Part shown: piece by piece, positions 53,308 to 64,000 of the stretch | Layout: the number at the start of each line of letters is the position of its first letter | How positions within the stretch are numbered: position 1 is the stretch's first letter | Origin: Astrobacterium formosum | GTDB lineage: Bacteria; Pseudomonadota; Alphaproteobacteria; Rhizobiales; Xanthobacteraceae | Direction: 5' to 3' | Assembly (NCBI GenBank): GCA_030848545.1 | Contig: JAVDCA010000015.1 | Span: 99,423 to 163,422 of the forward strand | DNA length: 64,000 nt | Notes under the pieces: model-generated | Told to the model about the DNA's origin: nothing | The model's input: the letters and a program-made list of their open reading frames with translations, nothing else | Databases searched by the model: none | Position numbers and translations under genes: made by a program

Positions 53308-53793
53308 GGGGCGTGCTCCGAAACGTGAGAATCTTCGCGCCCACAGTTTGTTGTTGGATGATTAAAATTGTCTTCAATCGGAACTCGTAGAACGAAAGCA
53401 TTCATCTACGTATGAATGCGATATTTCGTATCGTTACGTATTAATATTATACCTTTTCTTTGGCGATCATCTCTATGGCGCCCAAGAATACAGTAGTATG
53501 AACCTACCGGTTGTTGCGGATACAAAGCACAGCCGTTGTCCAGGGGTGAGATCGACGAACTCGCCGTCCAATGGCGGGCGCTTCGAATAGGCGCCAGCCG
53601 ATTGGCCCCCCACTGTTTCAAGACGCCAATGGTGGGCTCGATTGCTCTCGTGCGTCTGCCGTCGCCCCATCGGCAGAGGACGGACATCGGCGGCCACTAC
53701 GTGTTTATCCCAGAGCCCTGCAGCGAACCCCGGCAACAATTGACTAACCGCGGGAGGCTAAACGCTGGCCAGCGCGGCGCAAAGGTGAATTGC
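53308..53793. promoter_or_regulatory. 486-bp divergent control region between mcp and the FIST gene
   Basis: The part from 53340 to 53515 is strikingly AT-rich for this genome and holds the perfect inverted repeat GCATTCAT-ctacgt-ATGAATGC (53398-53419) plus AT-only runs at about 53440-53460 that could be promoter boxes. The remaining 53520-53790 has no supported gene. Confidence 0.55.
53398..53419. promoter_or_regulatory. perfect 8-bp inverted repeat, candidate operator
   Basis: GCATTCAT and ATGAATGC are separated by six bases, about 95 bp upstream of the chemoreceptor start. It has the size and symmetry of a dimer-binding site. No regulator can be named. Confidence 0.5.
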
Positions 53794-54936
53794 ATGCATG
53801 TGGAGCGTTTGTATTGGCGCAACGCGACCGGCTGGTCGCGATCATCGTCGCGATGCACACGCGCCGACCTCGTGCTCTATTTCGGCGGCCGCAAAAGCCT
53901 GTCCGACGAACGCCATCAGGAACTCGCGGCGCTCCATCCCGGGGCGCACATTCTCGGGTGCAGCAGCAGCGGCCAGATCGTCGACGGCAAACTCAACGAC
54001 GACGGCATCGACGCCGTGGCGATGTCGTTCGACTCGACCCGCGTGAAGCTGGCCAGAGAGATCGTGGCCAACCCCCAACAGTCCCGCGCCTGCGGCGAGG
54101 CGATCGGCCGCGCCCTGGCGGCCGATGATCTCGCAGGTATCTTCGTCCTCGCCGACGGGCGCGAGGTCGGCGGCGACGACCTCGTCGACGGCCTCGCCGA
54201 TGCGGTCGGCCAGTCGGTGCCGGTGATCGGGGGCATGGCCGCCGATGGCGCCGACTTCGCTGAGACGCTGGTCGGCGCCGACACGCCGCCACGCCGCAAG
54301 ACCGTCGGCGCGGTCGGCTTTTACGGCGACGCCGTCAGCCTGGGCCACGGGTGCGCCGGCGGCTGGGACGTGTTCGGCCCGTTGCGGCAGGTCACCCGCG
54401 CCGAGGGCAATACCATCTTCGAGTTCGACGGCGAGCCGGCGCTCGACCTCTACGAGCGTTATCTCGGCGAGGAGGAGGCGCGTGGCCTGCCGGGTACGGG
54501 GCTGCGCTTTCCGCTGCGCCTGCACGATCCCGACCGGCCCTATTCTCCCATCATCCGCACCGTCTTCGCGGTCGACCGCAAGGCGCGCTCGCTCACTTTG
54601 GGCACGCGCGTGCCGCAGGGATGGGTGTCGCAGATGATGCGCGGCAGCTTCGAGCGCCTGGCGTCCGGCGCCGCCCGCGCGGCGCGGCGCGCCGCCGCCG
54701 GCACGGCGGATCGCGACGGCATCGCCATCCTGGTGAGTTGCGTCGGCCGGCGTCTGCTCATGGGCCAGCGGGTCGCCGACGAGGTCGAGGATGCCGATGC
54801 CGAGCTCGGTACGCGCATGATCCGCCTGGGCTTCTACTCGTACGGGGAGATCGCTCCCGACGACATGTCCGGCATCTGCGAAATGCACAATCAGACCATG
54901 GTGGTGGCGACGTTGAGCGAGGACGGCGATCGATGA
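53794..54936 (+). CDS. FIST-domain sensory protein
   Basis: A 380-residue cytoplasmic protein with FIST_N (about 20-215: ADLVLYFGGRKSL, GAHILGCSSSGQI, VPVIGGMAADGADF) and FIST_C (about 220-375: FGFYSYGEIAPDD-like end). His185 lies in VSLGHGCAGGWDVFG, at the N/C domain junction. FIST proteins bind small ligands; a subgroup (NosP) binds haem and senses nitric oxide, and is encoded beside histidine kinases or c-di-GMP enzymes. Whether this one binds haem cannot be read here. ATG 53794 follows AAAGG. The stop overlaps the next gene's start, coupling it to the GGDEF-EAL protein. Confidence 0.88.
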   Translation: MHVERLYWRNATGWSRSSSRCTRADLVLYFGGRKSLSDERHQELAALHPGAHILGCSSSGQIVDGKLNDDGIDAVAMSFDSTRVKLAREIVANPQQSRACGEAIGRALAADDLAGIFVLADGREVGGDDLVDGLADAVGQSVPVIGGMAADGADFAETLVGADTPPRRKTVGAVGFYGDAVSLGHGCAGGWDVFGPLRQVTRAEGNTIFEFDGEPALDLYERYLGEEEARGLPGTGLRFPLRLHDPDRPYSPIIRTVFAVDRKARSLTLGTRVPQGWVSQMMRGSFERLASGAARAARRAAAGTADRDGIAILVSCVGRRLLMGQRVADEVEDADAELGTRMIRLGFYSYGEIAPDDMSGICEMHNQTMVVATLSEDGDR

Positions 54937-56810
54937 CGCACCGCCTGTTCGCGCGCCAGCTCGCCAAGGCGACCAAGGCCGACGGCACGCTCGACGTCGC
55001 CGCGCTCGGCGCGTTGGTGAGCGCCGCCTACGACGAGGCCGACCACGATCGCAGCATGACCGACCGCTCGATCCGGCTGATGACCGAGGAGCTCAAAGCT
55101 CGACACAACAGCCTGATCGAGAGCGAGGCACGCCTGTCGGAGCAGAACCGGCTGTTCGACGCCGCGCTCAGCCACATGTCGCATGGTCTTTGCATGTTCG
55201 ACGCCGAGCTTCGCCTCCAGGTGTGCAATCGCCGCTATCTGGAAATGTTCGGCTACTCCCCGGACGTGGTCAAACCGGGCGTGTCGCTGCTCGACATCTA
55301 CCGTTACGGAGCCTCGCTCGGCCATTACGCCGGGGACGATCCGGAGGACCTGTTCGCGGCGGCCCGGGCCGAGCGCCCGGAACTCGGTCGCATCCTGCTG
55401 CGCCGCCGGCTCGCCGACGACCGCACGATCTCGATGACTCTCCATCCCCTCGCCGACGGCCGTTGGGTGACGACCTACGAGGACGTCACCGACCGGCTGC
55501 GCGCCGACGCCAAGATCGCCCATATGGCGATGCACGACGCGCTCACCGGGCTCGCCAACCGCGCCTCGTTCACGGCGCAGCTCGACTTCACCATCGAACG
55601 CGCGCGGGTGACCGGCGATGGTTTCACGCTGCTGTGCATGGATCTGGACCGTTTCAAGGAGATCAACGACGTGTTCGGTCATGCGGCCGGCGACACCCTG
55701 TTGCGGGACCTGGCGCGGCGGCTGACGCGAGCCTGCCGCGAGGCCTATCTGGCCCGCGTCGGTGGCGACGAATTCATGATCGTGGCGCCGTGCACGCAGG
55801 CGTCCAGCATCGCCGCTCTCGGGCGACGCCTGATCGAGGCGGCGGCGCAGGACGTTCTGTTCGAGGGCCACCGGCTCAAAGTGGGCCTGAGCATCGGCTC
55901 GGCCACCTTTCCCACCGACGGTGCCGACGCCACCGCCCTCGTTGCCAATGCGGACGCGGCGCTCTATCGCGCCAAGGCGGATGGGCGCGGCAGAATCCGC
56001 TTCTTCGAACCGGTGATGGATCTGCGCCTGCGGGAGAAACGGGACCTGCAGCAGGACCTCCAGCTCGCGCTCGAGCGAGGCGAATTCGCCCTGCACTTCC
56101 AGCCGCAGGCCGCGATCGGCGGCGAGATCGTCGGCTTCGAGGCGCTGCTGCGCTGGATCCATCCGGTTCGTGGCCTGGTGCCGCCGGCGACCTTCATTCC
56201 GGTCGCCGAGGAGTGTGGCCTGATCCTCACGATCGGCGAATGGGTGCTGCGCGAGGTCTGTCGCGAGGCGGCGAGCTGGCCGCGGCCGCTGACGGTCTCG
56301 GTCAACATCTCGCCGGTGCAGTTGCGTCACGGCGATCTCGTCGGCGCCGTGCACGCGGCGCTCCTGGAAACGGGCCTGTCGCCCGGTCGGCTCGAGCTCG
56401 AACTGGACGAGAACACCTGGGGCGACGATTTCTCGATGACCCTGTCGGTCCTGTGCCGGCTCAAGGCGCTCGGCGTCAGGGTTTCGATGGACGATTTCGG
56501 CGCCGGCTACGTGGCGTTGTCCTATCTGCAATCGTTTCCGTTCGACAAGATCAAGATCGGCCGCGCCTTCGTGGCCGACATGGATCGCAACGGCCAATCG
56601 GCGGCGATCGTGCGCTCCATCGCCGAACTCGGCCGCGGCATCGGGCTCGACGTTTGGGCGCAGGGGATCGAGAAGCAGAGCCAGGCCGCATTCATGGCCG
56701 ATATTGCCTGCACCGGCATGCAGGGCCATCTCGTCGGCCGCGCGCTGCCGATCGGGGATTATGCCGATGTGATCGGCCGGCCGCTGCCGGTGCGCCGCAA
56801 GGCGGGGTGA
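54933..56810 (+). CDS. PAS-GGDEF-EAL protein with a degenerate EAL domain
   Basis: A 625-residue cytoplasmic c-di-GMP protein: an N-terminal helical region, a coiled coil (about 45-75), a PAS domain (about 78-190), GGDEF (about 205-360) and EAL (about 370-615). GGDEF is intact at 277-281, and no RxxD inhibitory site precedes it. In the EAL domain, Glu403 (FEALLRW), Asn458, Glu490, Asp520-521, Lys541 and Gln597 are kept. The usual AEGVE motif reads AQGIE (Gln577), and KID reads KIG (Gly543). The first change removes the residue taken as the catalytic base, so phosphodiesterase activity is doubtful. ATG 54933 overlaps the FIST stop (ATGA). Confidence 0.93.
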   Translation: MTHRLFARQLAKATKADGTLDVAALGALVSAAYDEADHDRSMTDRSIRLMTEELKARHNSLIESEARLSEQNRLFDAALSHMSHGLCMFDAELRLQVCNRRYLEMFGYSPDVVKPGVSLLDIYRYGASLGHYAGDDPEDLFAAARAERPELGRILLRRRLADDRTISMTLHPLADGRWVTTYEDVTDRLRADAKIAHMAMHDALTGLANRASFTAQLDFTIERARVTGDGFTLLCMDLDRFKEINDVFGHAAGDTLLRDLARRLTRACREAYLARVGGDEFMIVAPCTQASSIAALGRRLIEAAAQDVLFEGHRLKVGLSIGSATFPTDGADATALVANADAALYRAKADGRGRIRFFEPVMDLRLREKRDLQQDLQLALERGEFALHFQPQAAIGGEIVGFEALLRWIHPVRGLVPPATFIPVAEECGLILTIGEWVLREVCREAASWPRPLTVSVNISPVQLRHGDLVGAVHAALLETGLSPGRLELELDENTWGDDFSMTLSVLCRLKALGVRVSMDDFGAGYVALSYLQSFPFDKIKIGRAFVADMDRNGQSAAIVRSIAELGRGIGLDVWAQGIEKQSQAAFMADIACTGMQGHLVGRALPIGDYADVIGRPLPVRRKAG

Positions 56811-57062
56811 GCAGTCGTATTGGCGTTTACCGCCATCCTGAGTTGCTCGCCGCGCAGACGGTGAATTGCAGCATTGACGTACAGGCACAGTCAGCTGGAC
56901 AGTACGGCCGGGCCAGGAATGGTGAACCGTCCGCGATCAACGGGTTCACACGACCGGCACGGCGCCGTGACGATGTCTTGGGAGGCGTTTCGTTTCAACG
57001 GCCAGGTTTCGCGTCGGTCCGTCCGGTGTGACGCGATCAGCTGCGGCTTCGAGGAGACCGAA

Positions 57063-59051
57063 ATGGTCGATTTCTCTCTTTGTGTTCCCGATCACGTCAT
57101 GGAGCAGGGAAAGGCGACAGCGGTCGAGGACAACGTGCCGATCAATGAGGAGGCCGCCTCTTTCGTCGCCGCGGGACCGGGCCATTGCCGGGGATTGCGG
57201 ATATTGAAGGAGCAGGCGGCGCGCCAGAACGCCCATGCCGCACGGGCCATCCTGGACAAGGCAGCGGATGTCCTGCCGGAGTTCGGTGACGAGCCAATGC
57301 AGGGGCGCCGTCCCTCGAACAGATTCGCTCGCCCGGCGCTGTTGATCCTGGCTGCCATTCTATCGGTCGTCGCTGCCGTTGTGCTCGGGCCGGTTCCGGC
57401 CGGCGCCGATTGGCGACAGGACGCCAAGGAAGCGGCGATCAAATACGGTGATCAGAAGAAGAACGAACTGGTCAAGTCGCAGTCCAAGGCCGCCATCGTC
57501 GCGCTCTACAGGAAGCTCTATTCGGCTGGCGCCGGCGGCAGCGCCTCGCGGGCGCTGGCCGAGATCGCGATGTCGGCGCCGGATCTGGACAGGCTCGCCG
57601 AGGAAGCGGCCACGGCCTATGGCTCGGGAGACCCCGACAAGGCGCGCGAGGCCTCCGAAAAGATCGCGGTCAAATTCGGCGAGCAGATCGCACGGCTGGG
57701 CTCGACCCCGCAGACACGCGCGATGCTCGGCTCCATCATCGGCAAGGCCGACAAGGTCAAGGAGATTTCGCAGGCGCTCGGCAATGCCACGTCCGGCACA
57801 GCCTCGGGCAAGCGCGCGGCGGCGGAGTATCTCGGCCAGGCCCTGATCAGCCTGACGCCGGCCGCCGGCGTCGTCGGCTTCTATCAGTCCGCCCACGGCG
57901 CCATGAAATACGCCAAGGGCGAGTACACCGACAGCAAGGTCGAAGACTTCTACAAGGCCTACAAGAACGGCGATGCGAAGGCGCGCGAACTGCTGCTCGA
58001 GCAGGTGCGGGCGGGGACCGCCGGCTTCGGCTATGTCGTCGACGAGCGCCGGCGGGAGCTCGAACAAGAGCGGCTGGCGGCGATCGGCGACGCCGCCGAC
58101 GCTGCCGGTGATGCCCTGCGCGAGCACCTGACCAAGACGACCGAAGAGGAGATCATCGGCAACATCGTCGCCTCCTTCGACAGCCGAATGGCCAAGGAAC
58201 GCGACGACAAGGCGCAACGCGCGGCCACCGAGCAGGCCGAACGCGAGGCCGAGAGCATGCTCGGCGAGCTCGCAAAGGTGGTCGAAAGCAAGCACGGCGC
58301 CAAAGCCATGCAGGACAATCCCTATAATCTCGAAAAATTCCTCGGCGTCGTGCGCGGCCAGTTCAACAATATCCCCGAGCTCGATCCGACCAATCCGCTC
58401 GATCTCAAGCTGATGGCGAAGACGCTGTCCACCGGCCTGGTCTACGGCAAGAACTCGAAGGAATACGCCGCCGCGACCGCCGCCCTGCAGCAGGCCAGGG
58501 ACGCCGCATTGGCGTTGAACAAGGGCGCGCCCTGCTCGACCGGATCGAGCACACAGCAACTCGCCGTCCGCCTGTGGCAACAGGGCAAGCAACTCGCCGC
58601 CGCCGGCAAGACCGAAGCCGGCCTGCCGATGCTCAAGCAGAGCCTGCTCTACTGCCCGGACGATCGCCGCGCGGCGCAGGTCGCCGCCCTGGAGAAGGCG
58701 GCGACGGACGCCACGACGACCTTGGACGGAACCTACAGCGGGGCGGTCCGAGGTGCCGCGGGCGGCACCCTCACCTTCGTCGTGACCGGCAACTCGGTGT
58801 CGGGCACGATTACCGGCGCCTATGCGGGCGACGCGATCAGTGGCTCCCTCACCGGCACGGTCGGCGCCAACGGCGCCGTGTCCACCGCCGTCACCGGCAC
58901 GCTGTTCAACGCCAAAGGCAAGCACCGGTATGGCTTCGCCGGAACGCTGACCGGGCGCATCGACGCCGCGGCCGGCGCCGCCAGCGGTTCATGGAGCGCG
59001 AAGAACAAATACGGCCATGCCGCCGGCAGTTGGAGCGGAGCGCGCCGGTGA
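57063..59051 (+). CDS. large exported or membrane-anchored protein of unknown function
   Basis: A 662-residue protein not matching a family I know. A hydrophilic N-terminus (1-85) is followed by a hydrophobic stretch (ALLILAAILSVVAAVVLGPV, about 90-110) ending in AGADW, like a late signal peptide or anchor. Then come a long Ala-rich helical region with coiled-coil-like Glu/Arg segments (about 115-560), a TPR-like helix pair with two Cys (about 555-600) and a Gly/Thr/Ser-rich beta domain of about 105 residues. Start 57063 has GAGGAG at six bases; ATG 57297 would give a conventional signal peptide but lacks a good ribosome site. Confidence 0.7.
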   Translation: MVDFSLCVPDHVMEQGKATAVEDNVPINEEAASFVAAGPGHCRGLRILKEQAARQNAHAARAILDKAADVLPEFGDEPMQGRRPSNRFARPALLILAAILSVVAAVVLGPVPAGADWRQDAKEAAIKYGDQKKNELVKSQSKAAIVALYRKLYSAGAGGSASRALAEIAMSAPDLDRLAEEAATAYGSGDPDKAREASEKIAVKFGEQIARLGSTPQTRAMLGSIIGKADKVKEISQALGNATSGTASGKRAAAEYLGQALISLTPAAGVVGFYQSAHGAMKYAKGEYTDSKVEDFYKAYKNGDAKARELLLEQVRAGTAGFGYVVDERRRELEQERLAAIGDAADAAGDALREHLTKTTEEEIIGNIVASFDSRMAKERDDKAQRAATEQAEREAESMLGELAKVVESKHGAKAMQDNPYNLEKFLGVVRGQFNNIPELDPTNPLDLKLMAKTLSTGLVYGKNSKEYAAATAALQQARDAALALNKGAPCSTGSSTQQLAVRLWQQGKQLAAAGKTEAGLPMLKQSLLYCPDDRRAAQVAALEKAATDATTTLDGTYSGAVRGAAGGTLTFVVTGNSVSGTITGAYAGDAISGSLTGTVGANGAVSTAVTGTLFNAKGKHRYGFAGTLTGRIDAAAGAASGSWSAKNKYGHAAGSWSGARR

Positions 59052-59314
59052 ACCGCAGGCGCGGCATCACGTTGCGTCAGCGCATTTGTTCGAGGTCGAG
59101 AGGCCTTGAACGCTCCGGGCTTGCGAACGGCCGCTGACGGCGCGCGCCTCGCTTCCAGATCACGATGTGGTCTGGCGAATACGTTTGCATTTCGTCGCAT
59201 GCGGAGCCGGGCACACCGACCGTTGACCCATGTCAATGCCGGCCGATGCCGATCCGCACAGAGGTACCGCGCCGCCACGATGAGGCGATCAACGCAGACC
59301 TCGGGAGATCGCGA

Positions 59315-60526
59315 ATGTCTCGACATCGGATCGCGCCGATTTTGATGGCGAGCGTCGTGCTTTTCATTGCGGCCGGCGTTGCGACGGTGCGCACGGCATC
59401 CGCGCAAGGCATCCGCGCACCTGACGACCCGTTCGGCGACATCGATCTCAATTCATTGAGAAAGAACGGCCGCAGCAAGGACCGTACCCCGGACATCACC
59501 CAGCCGGATGCCCTGCCGGCGATGCCGCCATCGTCGAAAGCCGACGATGAGGCGCGAGCTCCGGAAGGTTCGGATCCGATCGGGGCTCTCACACGGGTTT
59601 CGACTTTCGACCGCGCCAAACGCATCGATGTCGGCAAATCGAGCGCGGGAAAAGTCGCCTGTTATTTCCGAGAGCAAGGAGACAGCCATCTGCTCGACAT
59701 CGGGATAGCGGGCGACGGCGCCTTCATCCGACTCGAGACACCAGAGCCGCGGGATGCGACCCCGACGCCACCGGTGCGGGTGTTCGCGGGCAAGGAAGTG
59801 ACGCGGCGCAGCGGCGACGGCGAGTTCGCCACCGGCGAGTTCACCGTGCTGAAACCCTTCGACGGCCCGGTGGCGTATCACGTGCCGAAACGCGATACCG
59901 GCAGCTTCACCCTGATCGCCGGGGCGGATGCGAACGCCTTTCTCGAGATGGTCGCCCATGCGCGAACGCAGTTCGTCGTCGTGCAATCGAAGGCCTCACC
60001 CAAGACGACCAACGTCGTCGCGGTCTACGCATTCAAGCCGGACGCGATCCCTGCTTTGTTGTCGTGCGCCGAAAAGCACATCGGAACGACGACGGAGCCT
60101 TGGGCGAGCTACACCAACGCCCGGTTCGGAACAACTGCCGACTATCCCATCGCTCTCTTCAGCATTCGCGAGCGAGCGCCGGAAAACGGCGATGGCCAGA
60201 CTTTCCGCAGTGGGGACGGGCGCGTGCAACTGTCGATCTATGGCCAACACAACGCCACCGCCGATACGCCGAAAAGCTATCTGGAGAATTTCGTCGACCG
60301 TCGAGGTGCCAGCTACCAGCGGGTGACGAAGCAATTCTACGCCATCTCGGGAAAGCGGGACGGCCGCATCTTCTATCAACGCTGCAATTTTTCCGCCGAT
60401 CCGCAGGGCATCATCGACTGCTTGAACGTGACCTATCCGGCGGAGGACGAGATCACCCTAAACCCGATCGTCACGCGTATGAGCCGGTCATTGCGCTCCG
60501 GCCGCGGCGCCGAGCCCCGGCGGTAA
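59315..60526 (+). CDS. exported protein of unknown function
   Basis: A 403-residue protein with a signal peptide (MASVVLFIAAGVATVRTASA within the first 31 residues) and no other membrane segment, so periplasmic. The C-terminal 150 residues (WASYTNARFGTTADYPIALF, ENGDGQTFRSGDGRVQLSIY) resemble a domain found in many rhizobial hypothetical proteins. Two Cys pairs could form disulfides. ATG 59315 follows GGGAG at seven bases. It lies 263 bp after the 662-residue gene, same direction, and may share its role. Confidence 0.78.
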   Translation: MSRHRIAPILMASVVLFIAAGVATVRTASAQGIRAPDDPFGDIDLNSLRKNGRSKDRTPDITQPDALPAMPPSSKADDEARAPEGSDPIGALTRVSTFDRAKRIDVGKSSAGKVACYFREQGDSHLLDIGIAGDGAFIRLETPEPRDATPTPPVRVFAGKEVTRRSGDGEFATGEFTVLKPFDGPVAYHVPKRDTGSFTLIAGADANAFLEMVAHARTQFVVVQSKASPKTTNVVAVYAFKPDAIPALLSCAEKHIGTTTEPWASYTNARFGTTADYPIALFSIRERAPENGDGQTFRSGDGRVQLSIYGQHNATADTPKSYLENFVDRRGASYQRVTKQFYAISGKRDGRIFYQRCNFSADPQGIIDCLNVTYPAEDEITLNPIVTRMSRSLRSGRGAEPRR

Positions 60527-60773
60527 TCGCGACAGGACCGTGTCGGTGCCCTTGTCGCCACGACATAGCAATCGCATGGTCGGCCCGAACAGATCTCCGG
60601 CCGTTAAACCACGACTTTCAATCAGGCGTGTAGCCAAGCATGTGCCTGAGGCCGTTGTGGCGCCGAACAATCGGAAGTTGGGATTCTTTCGTGTCAGGAT
60701 TCTGCGTCAATGGAGCCGGGGAACAGGTTCGTAGAGTCAGCCTTATGTGTCCCCCGACACCGACAATCGCGTC

Positions 60774-63867
<3,094 letters not shown>

Positions 63868-63877
63868 GGCTCCGAAC

Positions 63878-63971
63878 ATCCCTCCCCCTGCAAGGCAGGG
63901 CAATCGCATATGGCGACGGCGTTCCTTCTCCCTCTCCCCGCTTGCGGGGAGAGGGTCGGGGTGAGGGGCAC
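63878..63971. repeat. palindromic repeats at the right edge
   Basis: A CCCTCCCCCTGC/GCAGGG-type arm near 63880-63900 and a perfect 12-bp hairpin CCCTCTCCCCGC/GCGGGGAGAGGG (63930-63955, TT loop), followed by GGGGTGAGGGG. Same family as the element at 45193-45218. It may terminate the response-regulator gene. Confidence 0.7.
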
Positions 63972-64000
63972 TTTCCGCGAGTCCTGCGCCCGCGGAGACG

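Noticed and set aside
53473..53739. Minus-strand frames that might be a transposase fragment upstream of the FIST gene
   Set aside because: No DDE residues or terminal inverted repeats are seen; similarity was too vague to call.

Overview
The window reads as a high-GC chromosome segment of an alphaproteobacterium of the order Hyphomicrobiales (Rhizobiales). Three things point there: an Irr regulator carrying a GCPW haem motif beside fabA-fabB-fabI; the order rimI-tsaB beside a Fur/Mur regulator, plsC, miaB, phoH, ybeY, corC, lnt, a PhrR/PraR-type repressor and metK; and extragenic palindromes of the kind common in Bradyrhizobium-like genomes. I cannot assign a genus. No rRNA, tRNA, intact insertion sequence, prophage or CRISPR array was seen.

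Layout. 0.5-4.4 kb: a LysR regulator and an IorAB-type molybdenum hydroxylase. 4.4-8.2 kb: irr, then divergent fabA, fabB and fabI (unsaturated fatty acid synthesis and enoyl reduction). 8.2-9.5 kb: a small copper locus (PCuAC chaperone and a DUF2946-like protein). 9.7-12.7 kb: an amidase translationally coupled to an orphan peptide-type ABC binding protein. 13.4-16.7 kb: katG and oxyR, divergent. 16.8-26.9 kb: the leftward translation/RNA operon rimP-nusA-ylxR-infB-rbfA-truB-rpsO-pnp, with a terminator-like leader hairpin before rimP and several intercistronic hairpins. 27.3-30.4 kb: a DUF2336 protein, trmB and metK. 30.6-38.8 kb: leftward plsC, vapBC, miaB, phoH, ybeY, corC, lnt, phrR/praR; vapBC looks like an insertion into an otherwise conserved row. 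38.8-43.4 kb: fur/mur, rimI, tsaB, a NifU-like scaffold, uspA and trpS. 43.6-49.1 kb: murJ, an adenosine-kinase-like PfkB kinase and a pair of single-span coiled-coil proteins that share a C-terminal domain. 49.4-60.5 kb: the most accessory part, with a secreted metallo-hydrolase, a membrane protein with pentapeptide repeats, a chemoreceptor, a FIST sensor coupled to a PAS-GGDEF-EAL protein, and two large exported proteins of unknown function. 60.8-63.9 kb: gyrB and a divergent single-domain response regulator.

Best leads. First, the FIST/PAS-GGDEF-EAL pair: genes overlap by 4 bp, the EAL domain has lost its likely catalytic base, and a chemoreceptor is divergently placed across an AT-rich region with a perfect 8-bp inverted repeat. 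Second, two uncharacterised exported proteins follow it. Third, ybeY carries two palindromic repeats inside its reading frame, which are translated into an N-terminal extension. Fourth, a pair of inner-membrane coiled-coil proteins carries a PilP/GspC-like C-terminal domain (inference).
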